Shown here piece by piece: positions 57,558 to 64,000 of a stretch of DNA of 64,000 nucleotides. Position numbers and translations under genes: made by a program. Position 1 is the stretch's first letter, and each line of letters begins with the position of its first letter. This stretch comes from Micromonospora thermarum (GTDB lineage Bacteria; Actinomycetota; Actinomycetes; Mycobacteriales; Micromonosporaceae), in assembly GCF_012034245.1 (NCBI RefSeq), contig NZ_JAATEO010000023.1, positions 42,519-106,518 of the forward strand. The letters are read 5' to 3'. Under the pieces are notes generated by a model. The model saw only the letters and a list, made by a program, of their open reading frames with translations. It did no database searches and was not told the origin of the DNA.

Positions 57558-58249
57558 GGGTACGAGGACTCCTGCTCGGCGCAGACCACGATCTCGCGTA
57601 CCGCGCAGCCGGCGGGCTGGGACAGGGCGAACAGGACCGCGGCGGCGGTGTCGGCGGGATCGTTGAGGATCGCGTCCGGTCCCGGCTTGTACTTCGCGTC
57701 GCGGTCGTCGAAGAACGCGGTGCGCATCCCGCCGGGGATGAGCAGGGTGACCCCGACCGTGCCGGCGAGTTCGGCGGCCAGGGCGCGGGTGAACCCGACC
57801 ACCCCGAACTTCGCCGCGCAGTACGCGGTCGCGTCACCGACCGCCTTCACGCCCAGCGTGGACGCCACGGTCACCACCGTGCCGTGCGTGGCCTCCAGCG
57901 CGGGCAGGGCGGCGCGCACCACCGCCGCTGTGCCGAGCAGGTTGATCGCGACGATCCGGTCCCAGGTCTCGCCCGGCACGTCGGCCAGCCGGCCCGGCAC
58001 GTCCATCCCGGCCGCGGTGACCAGACCGGTCAGCCCGCCGGCCTGCTCCACCACCCGCCGGGTGGCCGCCTCGGCGGCCCGGCTGTCGGCCAGGTCGCAC
58101 TCCACCCACGGCACCCCGTCCGCCGGCGGTTGCCGGTCCAGCACGTACGGCCGCCCACCCGCCTTCGTCACCGCGGTGACGACCGCCGCGCCGAGTCCGC
58201 TCGACCCGCCAGTCACCAGGACCGCCGATCCGTTCAGATCCCTGCTCAT
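57554..58249 (-). CDS. Short-chain dehydrogenase (heptose cluster)
   Basis: 231 residues, a classical SDR: LVTGGSSGLGAAVV at residues 9-22, VTAAG, then Ser in VASTLG and AYCAAK (Tyr-x-x-x-Lys). It is not an extended SDR and does not look like the epimerase HldD, so it may oxidise or reduce the sugar or an intermediate. The start is the ATG at 58249 (an upstream frame to 58465 is not family-like). It overlaps the GT9 start by four bases and lies 64 nt after hldE. Confidence 0.85.
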   Translation of the reverse strand: MSRDLNGSAVLVTGGSSGLGAAVVTAVTKAGGRPYVLDRQPPADGVPWVECDLADSRAAEAATRRVVEQAGGLTGLVTAAGMDVPGRLADVPGETWDRIVAINLLGTAAVVRAALPALEATHGTVVTVASTLGVKAVGDATAYCAAKFGVVGFTRALAAELAGTVGVTLLIPGGMRTAFFDDRDAKYKPGPDAILNDPADTAAAVLFALSQPAGCAVREIVVCAEQESSYP

Positions 58250-58313
58250 GCGCGGGCCTCCCGGCGGTCGGCGCGATGCGGCTCCACTCCGTCGAGCCTG
58301 ATGATTCGCTCGC

Positions 58314-59723
58314 TCATGCTGCTCCCTTGATGAGTCGGTCGCCGCGCTGCCGCGCGGCGGTGATGGTGGCCGTGGTGGACCGGCCGGCCAGGTAGGGCAC
58401 CGTGACGACCCGGCCGCCCCAGCCGCGCACCAGGTCCGCCTCCGGCAGCTCCGGCGCGCCGTCACCGGCGTAGTCGCCGCCCTTCACCCAGACGTCTGGC
58501 CGGAGCCGCGACAGCACGGCGTGCGGCGTGGGCTCGTCGAAGACCACCACCGCGTCCACGCAGTCCAGCGCGGACAGCAGCGCCGCCCGGTCGGCCTCCG
58601 TGTTCAACGGCCGTTCCGGGCCCTTCAGCCCCCGGACACTGCGGTCGGAGTTGACGCAGACGACCAGCACGTCGCCGAGCCGGCGGGCGGCCTGGAGGGT
58701 GGCGACGTGCCCGGCGTGCAGGATGTCGAAGCAGCCGCCGGTGGCGACGACGGTGCCGCCCTCGGCGCGTACCCGTGCCACCACCTGCTCGGCCGGGCCC
58801 GGCTCGGCCCGGGTGGCCCGCTCCGGTTCGCGGTGCAGGCCGGCGGCGCCACCCGCCGCCACGTACGCCGAGGCCGCGGCGACGGCCTCGCCGACCGCCT
58901 CGGAGACCAGCGCCCCGCCGGCGAGCGCGGCGGCGGCCGCCGCCGCGAACCGGTCCCCGGCCCCGCAGGTGTCCTCGACCTTCGCCACCGGCGACGGCGG
59001 CGGCACGACCAGCGGGGTGCTGCCGGAGTGGCAGAGCACCGCACCGGCCGCGCCGGTCGTCACGGCGACCGCACCGACGCGCCACCGCCGGCGCAGTTCG
59101 TGCCCGGCACGGGTGGCGGTGGACAGCGCCGAGCCGGCACCGGCGTCGCCGGTGAGCTGGCGCAGCTCGGCCAGGTTCGGTGTGACCAGCCGCGCCCCCG
59201 GCACCGCCGCCGGCCCCTTGGGATGCGGATCCCACACCACCGGGGCGGACGCCGCCGCCAGGGCGGACCGCAGCGCGGGCTGCCGCAGCAGACCGCGCCC
59301 GTAGTCGCTGGCGAGGACGGCACCGGCGGAGGCGATCACCTCCAGCGCCGCGTCCGGCGGTTCGGCCGGTGCCTGCGGCTCGCCGCCCCGGTCCAGCCGC
59401 AGCAGCGTCTGGCCGCCCGCCCGCAGCCGGATCTTCTCCGGCGTGGCGCCCGGCATCCGCAGCGGGTAGACGCGCACCCCGGCGGCCGTGAGCAGCTCGA
59501 CCACGCGGGCCCCGGCCGGGTCGTCGGCGAGCGCGGTCACCAGGGCGACCTCGGTGCCCTGCGCGGCGGCGAGCAGCGCGGCGAGGCCCGCGCCGCCGGG
59601 CCGGTCGGTGGCCGACCGCTCGTCCAGCACCGGCACCGGGGCGTCCGGGCAGACCCGGCTGACCGTGCCGGCGACGTCGCGGTCCAGGAGCGCGTCACCG
59701 ACGACCACCAGCGGCCCGCTCAC
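58314..59723 (-). CDS. hldE: Bifunctional heptose 7-phosphate kinase / 1-phosphate adenylyltransferase
   Basis: 469 residues from the GTG at 59723, which overlaps the gmhA stop. The N-terminal ribokinase-like domain (about 1-310) has VVVGDALLDRDVAG and the catalytic anion-hole EDTCGAGDRFAA; the C-terminal cytidylyltransferase-like domain (about 330-469) has GGCFDILHAGH and VWVKGGDY. HldE phosphorylates D-glycero-beta-D-manno-heptose 7-phosphate at C1, and the second domain then makes ADP-heptose. The much longer open frame upstream to 60419 is a shadow of gmhA. Confidence 0.92.
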   Translation of the reverse strand: MSGPLVVVGDALLDRDVAGTVSRVCPDAPVPVLDERSATDRPGGAGLAALLAAAQGTEVALVTALADDPAGARVVELLTAAGVRVYPLRMPGATPEKIRLRAGGQTLLRLDRGGEPQAPAEPPDAALEVIASAGAVLASDYGRGLLRQPALRSALAAASAPVVWDPHPKGPAAVPGARLVTPNLAELRQLTGDAGAGSALSTATRAGHELRRRWRVGAVAVTTGAAGAVLCHSGSTPLVVPPPSPVAKVEDTCGAGDRFAAAAAAALAGGALVSEAVGEAVAAASAYVAAGGAAGLHREPERATRAEPGPAEQVVARVRAEGGTVVATGGCFDILHAGHVATLQAARRLGDVLVVCVNSDRSVRGLKGPERPLNTEADRAALLSALDCVDAVVVFDEPTPHAVLSRLRPDVWVKGGDYAGDGAPELPEADLVRGWGGRVVTVPYLAGRSTTATITAARQRGDRLIKGAA

Positions 59724-60529
59724 CGGTCCGCCCCGTCCGTCCGGCCGGCACCGTCGTGCCCGTTGAACCCGTGCCGGTGCGGACCGTGCCCGTTCGGACC
59801 GTGACCGTTGACGCCGTGCCCGTTCGCGCCGTGCCCGTTCGCGCTGTGGCCGTTCGCCGTGCGGCCGGTCGGGAGGCCGGCGGTGGCGAGGGCGCGGCCG
59901 TCGAGGAGCCGCTCGGTACGCCCGCGCGGCGCCGGCACCCGCGGCAGGTCCCGCACCAGCGGCAGCGCCCGGTCCACGTGTTCGCAGAGCACGTGGCTGG
60001 AGACCAGGTGCAGTTCCTGCACCACCTGGCTGTCCGGCGACGGCACCGCGAGGACGTCGTCGCAGAGGTCGGCGAGGGGGTTGGGGGCGGGGCCGGTGAA
60101 GGCCCAGCAGCGCAGGCCGGTGTCGTGGGCGGCGTGGGCGGCGTGCAGGAGGTTGGGGCTGGTGCCGCTGGTGGACAGCAGCAGGAGGATGTCGCCGTCG
60201 CGGCCGTGGGCGCGGACCTGGCGGGCGAAGACCTCGTCGTAGCCGTAGTCGTTGCCGATGGCGGTCATGGCGGAGGTTTCGGCGTGCAGGGCGATGGCGG
60301 ACAGGGGTTGGCGGTCGTCGCGGAGTTTCCCGACCAGTTCGGCGGTGAGGTGCTGCGCCTCGGCCGCGCTGCCACCGTTGCCCGCCACGAGGAGGCGCCC
60401 GCCCCGCGCGAGCGTCCACGCCAGTTCCGTTCCCCAGCCGGAGAGCCGCTCCGCCACCTGCCGGTACGGCAGCAGCGCGCCCGCCAGGTTCGCGAGGTGG
60501 CTGTCGAGGGTGGACAGGCCCGCCGTCAT
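59720..60529 (-). CDS. gmhA: Sedoheptulose 7-phosphate isomerase with NGH-repeat tail
   Basis: 269 residues. Residues 1-205 are GmhA: SIS-domain sugar-phosphate motif AGNGGSAAEAQHLTAELVGKL, STSGTSPNLL and the zinc-ligand pattern QHLTAE plus QELHLVSSHVLCEHV. It converts sedoheptulose 7-phosphate to D-glycero-manno-heptose 7-phosphate. Residues about 220-265 are an added tail of five-residue repeats (NGHGxNGHG), rich in Asn, Gly and His, not known in GmhA. The ATG at 60529 overlaps the preceding glycosyltransferase stop (TGATG). Confidence 0.88.
   Translation of the reverse strand: MTAGLSTLDSHLANLAGALLPYRQVAERLSGWGTELAWTLARGGRLLVAGNGGSAAEAQHLTAELVGKLRDDRQPLSAIALHAETSAMTAIGNDYGYDEVFARQVRAHGRDGDILLLLSTSGTSPNLLHAAHAAHDTGLRCWAFTGPAPNPLADLCDDVLAVPSPDSQVVQELHLVSSHVLCEHVDRALPLVRDLPRVPAPRGRTERLLDGRALATAGLPTGRTANGHSANGHGANGHGVNGHGPNGHGPHRHGFNGHDGAGRTDGADR
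59757..59868 (-). repeat. 15-nt tandem repeats coding the NGH tail
   Basis: Seven to eight near-copies of a 15-nt unit (plus-strand core CCGTGCCCGTTCG) encode Asn-Gly-His-Gly-x. The block is in frame, ends about 35 nt before the stop and probably arose by slippage. Confidence 0.75.
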
Positions 60530-61746
60530 CAGGCCACCGCCGGGGTGGGACGGCCGGCGGCGGTCACCGCGGCGTAGACGGCGCTGAGCTGTTCGGCGCA
60601 GCGCTTCCAGGAGTACCGGCTGCGGATCCGGTCCAGCGCCGCCGTCGCGTACGCGAACCGGCGCACCTTGTCCGCGAGCAGGCGGCGGATCGCCGTGCCG
60701 AGCGCCCGGTGGTCCCGCGGCGGCACCAGGTCGCCGGTCAGGCCGGCGACGACGGTGTCGGAGATGCCGCCCACGTCGGTGCCCACCACCGGCACGCCGC
60801 AGGCCATGCCCTCCAGCGGGGTGAGCCCGAACGGCTCGTACCAGGGTGCGGCCACCAGCAGGTCGGCGGACCGGTACCAGCGCCCCATCTCCTCCCGGGG
60901 CACCGCGCCGACCAGCTTCACCCGGTCCGCCACCCCGCAGGACTCGGCGAGGGCACCGAGCCGGCGGGCGAACGCGTCGGCCGGGAGCTGGTCGGCGGGG
61001 GGCCCGCCGACCACCACGCACTCGGCGTCCGGCATCGCGGGCATCGCCCGGACCACGTCCAGGAAGCCCTTGCGCTCGACCATCCGCCCGACCGTGATGA
61101 TCCGGGGGCGGGCCGGGTCGCGCGGGGCGACCGGCCCGTCCGGGCGGAACATCTCCTGGTTCACGCCGGAGGGGACCAGCGCCATCCGGGAACGCGGCAC
61201 ACCCAGCCGGACCAGCTCGCCGATCTCGTCCTGGCACTGCACGATCACCCGGTCGACGGCCCGCCCCAACGCCCGTTCGTAGCCGATCCGGCCCGGTGGG
61301 CTGGTGTCCTTGGCGCCCTGGTGCCGCTTCTTGACGACGCCGAGCGCGTGGTACGTCAGCACCACCGGCACCCGCGTCCGGCGGCCGGCGTGCAGGGTGG
61401 CCAGCCCGCTCATCCAGAAGTGCGCGTGCGCGACGTCCGGCGTCCAGTCGCCGTCGCGCCACTGGCCGGCGAGCCAGCGGCCGAACTCGCCCATGTACGG
61501 CAGCAGTTCGTCCTTCGGCACCCGCAGTGCCGGGCCGGCCGGCACGTGGCACACCTGGTAGCCGTCCGTGGTGGACACCGTGTCCGGCAGGTTGGTGGCG
61601 TCCCGGCGGGTGTAGACGCGCACGTCGTGCCCCTCGCCGACCAGCGCGGCGGCCAGTTCCGCCACGTGGGTGTTCTGCCCGCCCGCGTCCTCCTCGCCGA
61701 GAACAGCCAGCGGGCTCGCGTGCTCCGAGATCATCGCGATGCGCAT
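60529..61746 (-). CDS. Glycosyltransferase family 4
   Basis: 405 residues from the ATG at 61746, which has a textbook ribosome binding site (GAGGAGG). It is a GT-B fold retaining enzyme: N-terminal GGQNTHVAELAAALVGEGH, central VTLTYHALG-like strand, and the C-terminal donor site VVGGPPADQ and EPFGLTPLEGMACGVPVV, where Glu-x7-Glu contacts the nucleotide sugar. It probably adds a hexose to the heptose-containing glycan made by this operon. It overlaps the preceding glycosyltransferase gene by 16 nt. Confidence 0.9.
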   Translation of the reverse strand: MRIAMISEHASPLAVLGEEDAGGQNTHVAELAAALVGEGHDVRVYTRRDATNLPDTVSTTDGYQVCHVPAGPALRVPKDELLPYMGEFGRWLAGQWRDGDWTPDVAHAHFWMSGLATLHAGRRTRVPVVLTYHALGVVKKRHQGAKDTSPPGRIGYERALGRAVDRVIVQCQDEIGELVRLGVPRSRMALVPSGVNQEMFRPDGPVAPRDPARPRIITVGRMVERKGFLDVVRAMPAMPDAECVVVGGPPADQLPADAFARRLGALAESCGVADRVKLVGAVPREEMGRWYRSADLLVAAPWYEPFGLTPLEGMACGVPVVGTDVGGISDTVVAGLTGDLVPPRDHRALGTAIRRLLADKVRRFAYATAALDRIRSRYSWKRCAEQLSAVYAAVTAAGRPTPAVA

Positions 61747-62714
61747 GCTTCCTCCTCCATCAGCCGGTCCCAGTCGGCGAGGAACCGTTCGAGCCCGAAC
61801 CGTTCCTTCGCCACCTCGCGCCCACGCGCGCCCAGCCGGGAGGCCGCGTCGCGGTCCGTCATCAACCACCGGGCCGCCTCGACGAGGGTGTCCACCCGCG
61901 TGGCGAGCACCCCCGCGTCGGCCGGCACCGCGTCCACGGCCTCCGTGGTGGCCAGGGCGATCACCGGCATCCCCATCGCCATCGCCTCGATCAGGCTGAG
62001 GCCCAGCGAGGTCCACCGGCACAGGTGCAGGTACGCCCGCCGCCGGGCCACCTCGGCGTGCATCCGGTCCTGCGGCAGGTCGTCGTACCCGGTCACCGGA
62101 AGGTCGGGAAAACCGGCCTGGGCCAGCGCGTCGGGCAGCCCGGCCACCCCCATGCCGAACACGTCCAGCGGGCCGACCCGGGCGAAGCGCGGCATCAGGT
62201 CGGCGCCGGTGACCCGCCAGCGGCGTACCGGTTCGTTCGTCACGACGGCGAGCCGGTCCAGTCCGCCGCTCCACTCGACGCGCGGCGGCACGATGCCGTG
62301 CTCGATCACCGTCGTGCGGGTGGCGCCGGTGTCCCAGAACAGCTCGTTGAAGTGGGTGACGTGGGCGATCAGCAGGTCGTCGCGGTCGGCCATCGGATGG
62401 CGGGTGTTCGGAACGTCGCCCTTGGGCGTGTTGTGTTCGACGTAGATCGCCGGCACGTCCCGCCCCGGTCGGCGGCGGAGCCACTGCGCCGCGAGGTCGT
62501 ACTCCTCGGGGCGTTGCAGGATGACCAGGTCCACGCCGGCGGTGGTCAACTGCTGCGGGGTGACCTCGACGGCCCGGTCCGGCCAGGGGTAGGTGCGTGC
62601 CCGCCCGAGACCGTACGGGCCCCGGTCGGGCGTGACCGGCACCAGGTAGCGGTGCCGGCCGTGGACGAAGGACGTCGTCCACGAGCCGTGCACGTGCCAG
62701 AGCAGGATGTTCAT
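61731..62714 (-). CDS. Glycosyltransferase (GT4-like)
   Basis: 327 residues. The N-terminal MNILLWHVHGSWTTSFVHG is characteristic of a group of actinobacterial glycosyltransferases, and the C-terminal part has the GT-B pattern FGMGVAGLPDALAQ and SLGLSLIEAMAMGMPVIAL. The exact donor and acceptor are not known. It overlaps the next glycosyltransferase by 16 nt and lies 27 nt downstream of the HAD-GT9 fusion gene, so it belongs to the same transcript. Confidence 0.85.
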   Translation of the reverse strand: MNILLWHVHGSWTTSFVHGRHRYLVPVTPDRGPYGLGRARTYPWPDRAVEVTPQQLTTAGVDLVILQRPEEYDLAAQWLRRRPGRDVPAIYVEHNTPKGDVPNTRHPMADRDDLLIAHVTHFNELFWDTGATRTTVIEHGIVPPRVEWSGGLDRLAVVTNEPVRRWRVTGADLMPRFARVGPLDVFGMGVAGLPDALAQAGFPDLPVTGYDDLPQDRMHAEVARRRAYLHLCRWTSLGLSLIEAMAMGMPVIALATTEAVDAVPADAGVLATRVDTLVEAARWLMTDRDAASRLGARGREVAKERFGLERFLADWDRLMEEEACASR

Positions 62715-62741
62715 GCCTCTCCTCAGCGGGTGTCTCGGGGT

Positions 62742-64000
62742 TCAGCGGGACGGCACGAGCATGCGGACCGCGTCCACCACCTCTCCGGGATCGAGGCCGG
62801 CAAGGCAGGGGTGGTCGGCTACCGGGCAGGACGACGCGCGGGTGTCGCGGCAGCCCGCCGTGGCGTCGCCGAGGCGTACCGTCGGCACCCCCCACGGCCC
62901 CCACTGTCCGAACGGGACGGTCGGGGCGAACAGGCTCACCACCGGCGTGCCGACCGCCGCCGCCAGGTGGGCCGGGCCGGTGTTGCCCACGACCACCGCG
63001 TGGGCGCCGGCGAGCACCCGCGCCAGGTCGGCCAGCGGCGTACGCCCGCCCAGGTCGACGGCGCGGCCCCCGGCGACGTACGCGGTCAGTTCCCGCTCGT
63101 GCGGTGCGCCGGTGACCACCACCCGGTGCCCGGCGTCGGTGAGCGCGCCGACGATCTCGGCGCAGCGCCACGGCGGGCAGGCCCGCGCGGGCACCGACGC
63201 GCCGGGATGCACGACCACGTACCCGGGCTCGGTGAGCGCCGGGTGCAGCGCCGCCACCGGGCCGTCGCACCGGCCGGCCCGCAGGCGGAGGACCGGTTCG
63301 TCGTCGTCGGCCAGCGCGAACCCGGCGGCGGCGGCCAGCGACAGGGCGCGCTCCGGTTCGGGTACGCCGACCGGGACGCGGTGGCGTACGTCGAGCAGGG
63401 CACCGGGGTAGTCGTCGCTGATCGCGGAGATCCGGCGGACCCCGACGGTGCGCAGCAGCAGCGCCAGCGGCAGCGGCGACTGGTGGAAGCTGGTGAAGAC
63501 GACGGCCTCGTCGGCACCCACGCTCCGGAGGGTGGCGGTGAGCGCCGCGATGTCCTCGGGATCGACGGGCCCGGGGGCGGGGTCGATCCACGGCAGGCGG
63601 TGTTGCACGATCTCGTCGACGCCGGGCAGCAGTTCCGCGGCGGCGCGGCCCCGGGGTCCGCACAGCAGCACCACCCGCTGCGCGCCGGCGGCCACGGCGC
63701 GGATACCGGGCCCCGTGACCAGGACGTCTCCGGCCGAGTCGGACCGCACCACGAGCACCGTCCCGGCCCGGTGCGGCTCGCGCGGCACCACTGCGGCCTG
63801 CCGGCGCAGGATCTCCGCGACCGCGTCCGGAAGGTCGGTCGCCACCCAGCCGGCCGCGTCGATCTCTTCGGGACGGGTCACCGGGGTGGGCACCATGACC
63901 GCCTGCGCCCCGGCGGCGAGCGCGGCGGTGACGTCCCGGCCGATGTCGCCGACCAGCACGCAGCGGCGCGGCACCGTGCCCAGCTCCCGCGCCGCGGCGT
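62742..64000 (-). CDS. HAD phosphatase-GT9 fusion (5' end outside window)
   Basis: At least 418 residues are visible; the gene enters from the right edge. The visible N-terminal part (CVLVGDIGRDVTAALAAGAQ, then PTPVTRPEEI) is the end of a HAD-IIIA phosphatase of the GmhB type, which would remove the 7-phosphate of heptose bisphosphate. From about residue 80 a GT9 domain follows (VVRSDSAGDVLVTGPGIRAV, VVHPGASVPARACPPWRC, VGNTGPAHLAAAVGTPVVSLFAP). An in-frame GTG at 63974 would only give a truncated phosphatase, so the true start is beyond 64000. The fusion joins precursor making and transfer in one protein. Confidence 0.85.
   Translation of the reverse strand, partial: AAARELGTVPRRCVLVGDIGRDVTAALAAGAQAVMVPTPVTRPEEIDAAGWVATDLPDAVAEILRRQAAVVPREPHRAGTVLVVRSDSAGDVLVTGPGIRAVAAGAQRVVLLCGPRGRAAAELLPGVDEIVQHRLPWIDPAPGPVDPEDIAALTATLRSVGADEAVVFTSFHQSPLPLALLLRTVGVRRISAISDDYPGALLDVRHRVPVGVPEPERALSLAAAAGFALADDDEPVLRLRAGRCDGPVAALHPALTEPGYVVVHPGASVPARACPPWRCAEIVGALTDAGHRVVVTGAPHERELTAYVAGGRAVDLGGRTPLADLARVLAGAHAVVVGNTGPAHLAAAVGTPVVSLFAPTVPFGQWGPWGVPTVRLGDATAGCRDTRASSCPVADHPCLAGLDPGEVVDAVRMLVPSR

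Noticed and set aside
59724..60419. Upstream extension of the hldE frame to 60419
   Set aside because: The extension lies over gmhA and is Arg/Pro-rich shadow; HldE starts at the GTG at 59723.
61747..63663. Upstream extension of the GT4 frame to 63663
   Set aside because: It overlaps two other glycosyltransferase genes, and the ATG at 61746 has a perfect ribosome binding site.

Overview
The window is high-GC actinomycete DNA. Its start-codon use (frequent GTG), ATGA/GTGA gene overlaps and gene content fit a Micromonosporaceae genome such as Micromonospora; this is an inference from style and content, because no rRNA, tRNA or other taxonomic marker is present. I saw no CRISPR array, IS element, prophage or replication origin. 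Coding density is high, and the long ORFs lying opposite most genes are GC shadows.

Layout. (1) 1-12 kb: small housekeeping and stress genes: a YjbR protein, a GHL10 glycosidase, a divergent HxlR/SDR pair with an MFS exporter, an NhaA-DsbA fusion antiporter, a divergent FMN-reductase/MarR pair with a twin operator, a soluble transhydrogenase, and a leaderless DUF2975/XRE pair followed by a collapsed ABC transporter. (2) 11.6-22.6 kb: an envelope block. A DUF6230/DUF6114/secreted-protein trio is followed by a poly-gamma-glutamate (PGA)-type operon: a tandem sensor-HAMP protein, PgsB, PgsC and an anchored NlpC/P60 hydrolase. A secreted gamma-glutamyltransferase faces it across a strong terminator, and a VanX-like dipeptidase follows. 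No PgsA/CapA is visible. (3) 22.6-25.1 kb: a GH18 chitinase between two decayed genes. (4) 25.2-33.8 kb: a FadR-type regulator divergent from an eight-gene sugar-acid operon: ABC importer, galactonate dehydratase, KDPG/KDPGal aldolase, KDG kinase, mannonate dehydratase and gluconokinase. (5) 33.8-44 kb: LysR and MarR-GNAT regulators, several gene remnants, an orphan SagB-type oxidoreductase, a maltokinase-cap protein, a GH55-like beta-helix protein, a small HTH protein bracketed by two 20-nt repeats, a Gfo/Idh/MocA oxidoreductase and a truncated Na+/H+ antiporter. (6) 44-56.5 kb: a 1143-residue secreted multidomain carbohydrate protein, an SCP2/glycogen-debranching pair and assorted small or membrane proteins. 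(7) 56.6-64 kb: a minus-strand heptose and glycosyltransferase operon (GT9, SDR, HldE, GmhA with a His-rich tail, two glycosyltransferases, HAD-GT9 fusion) that runs off the right edge.

Themes. The organism appears equipped to make an anionic gamma-glutamyl polymer and heptose-containing glycans, and to take up or degrade sugar acids, chitin and other polysaccharides. Many divergent promoter regions carry clean palindromes that look like local operators. Eight loci carry genes missing their middles or ends, which suggests repeated deletion in this segment, or an assembly problem that should be excluded.
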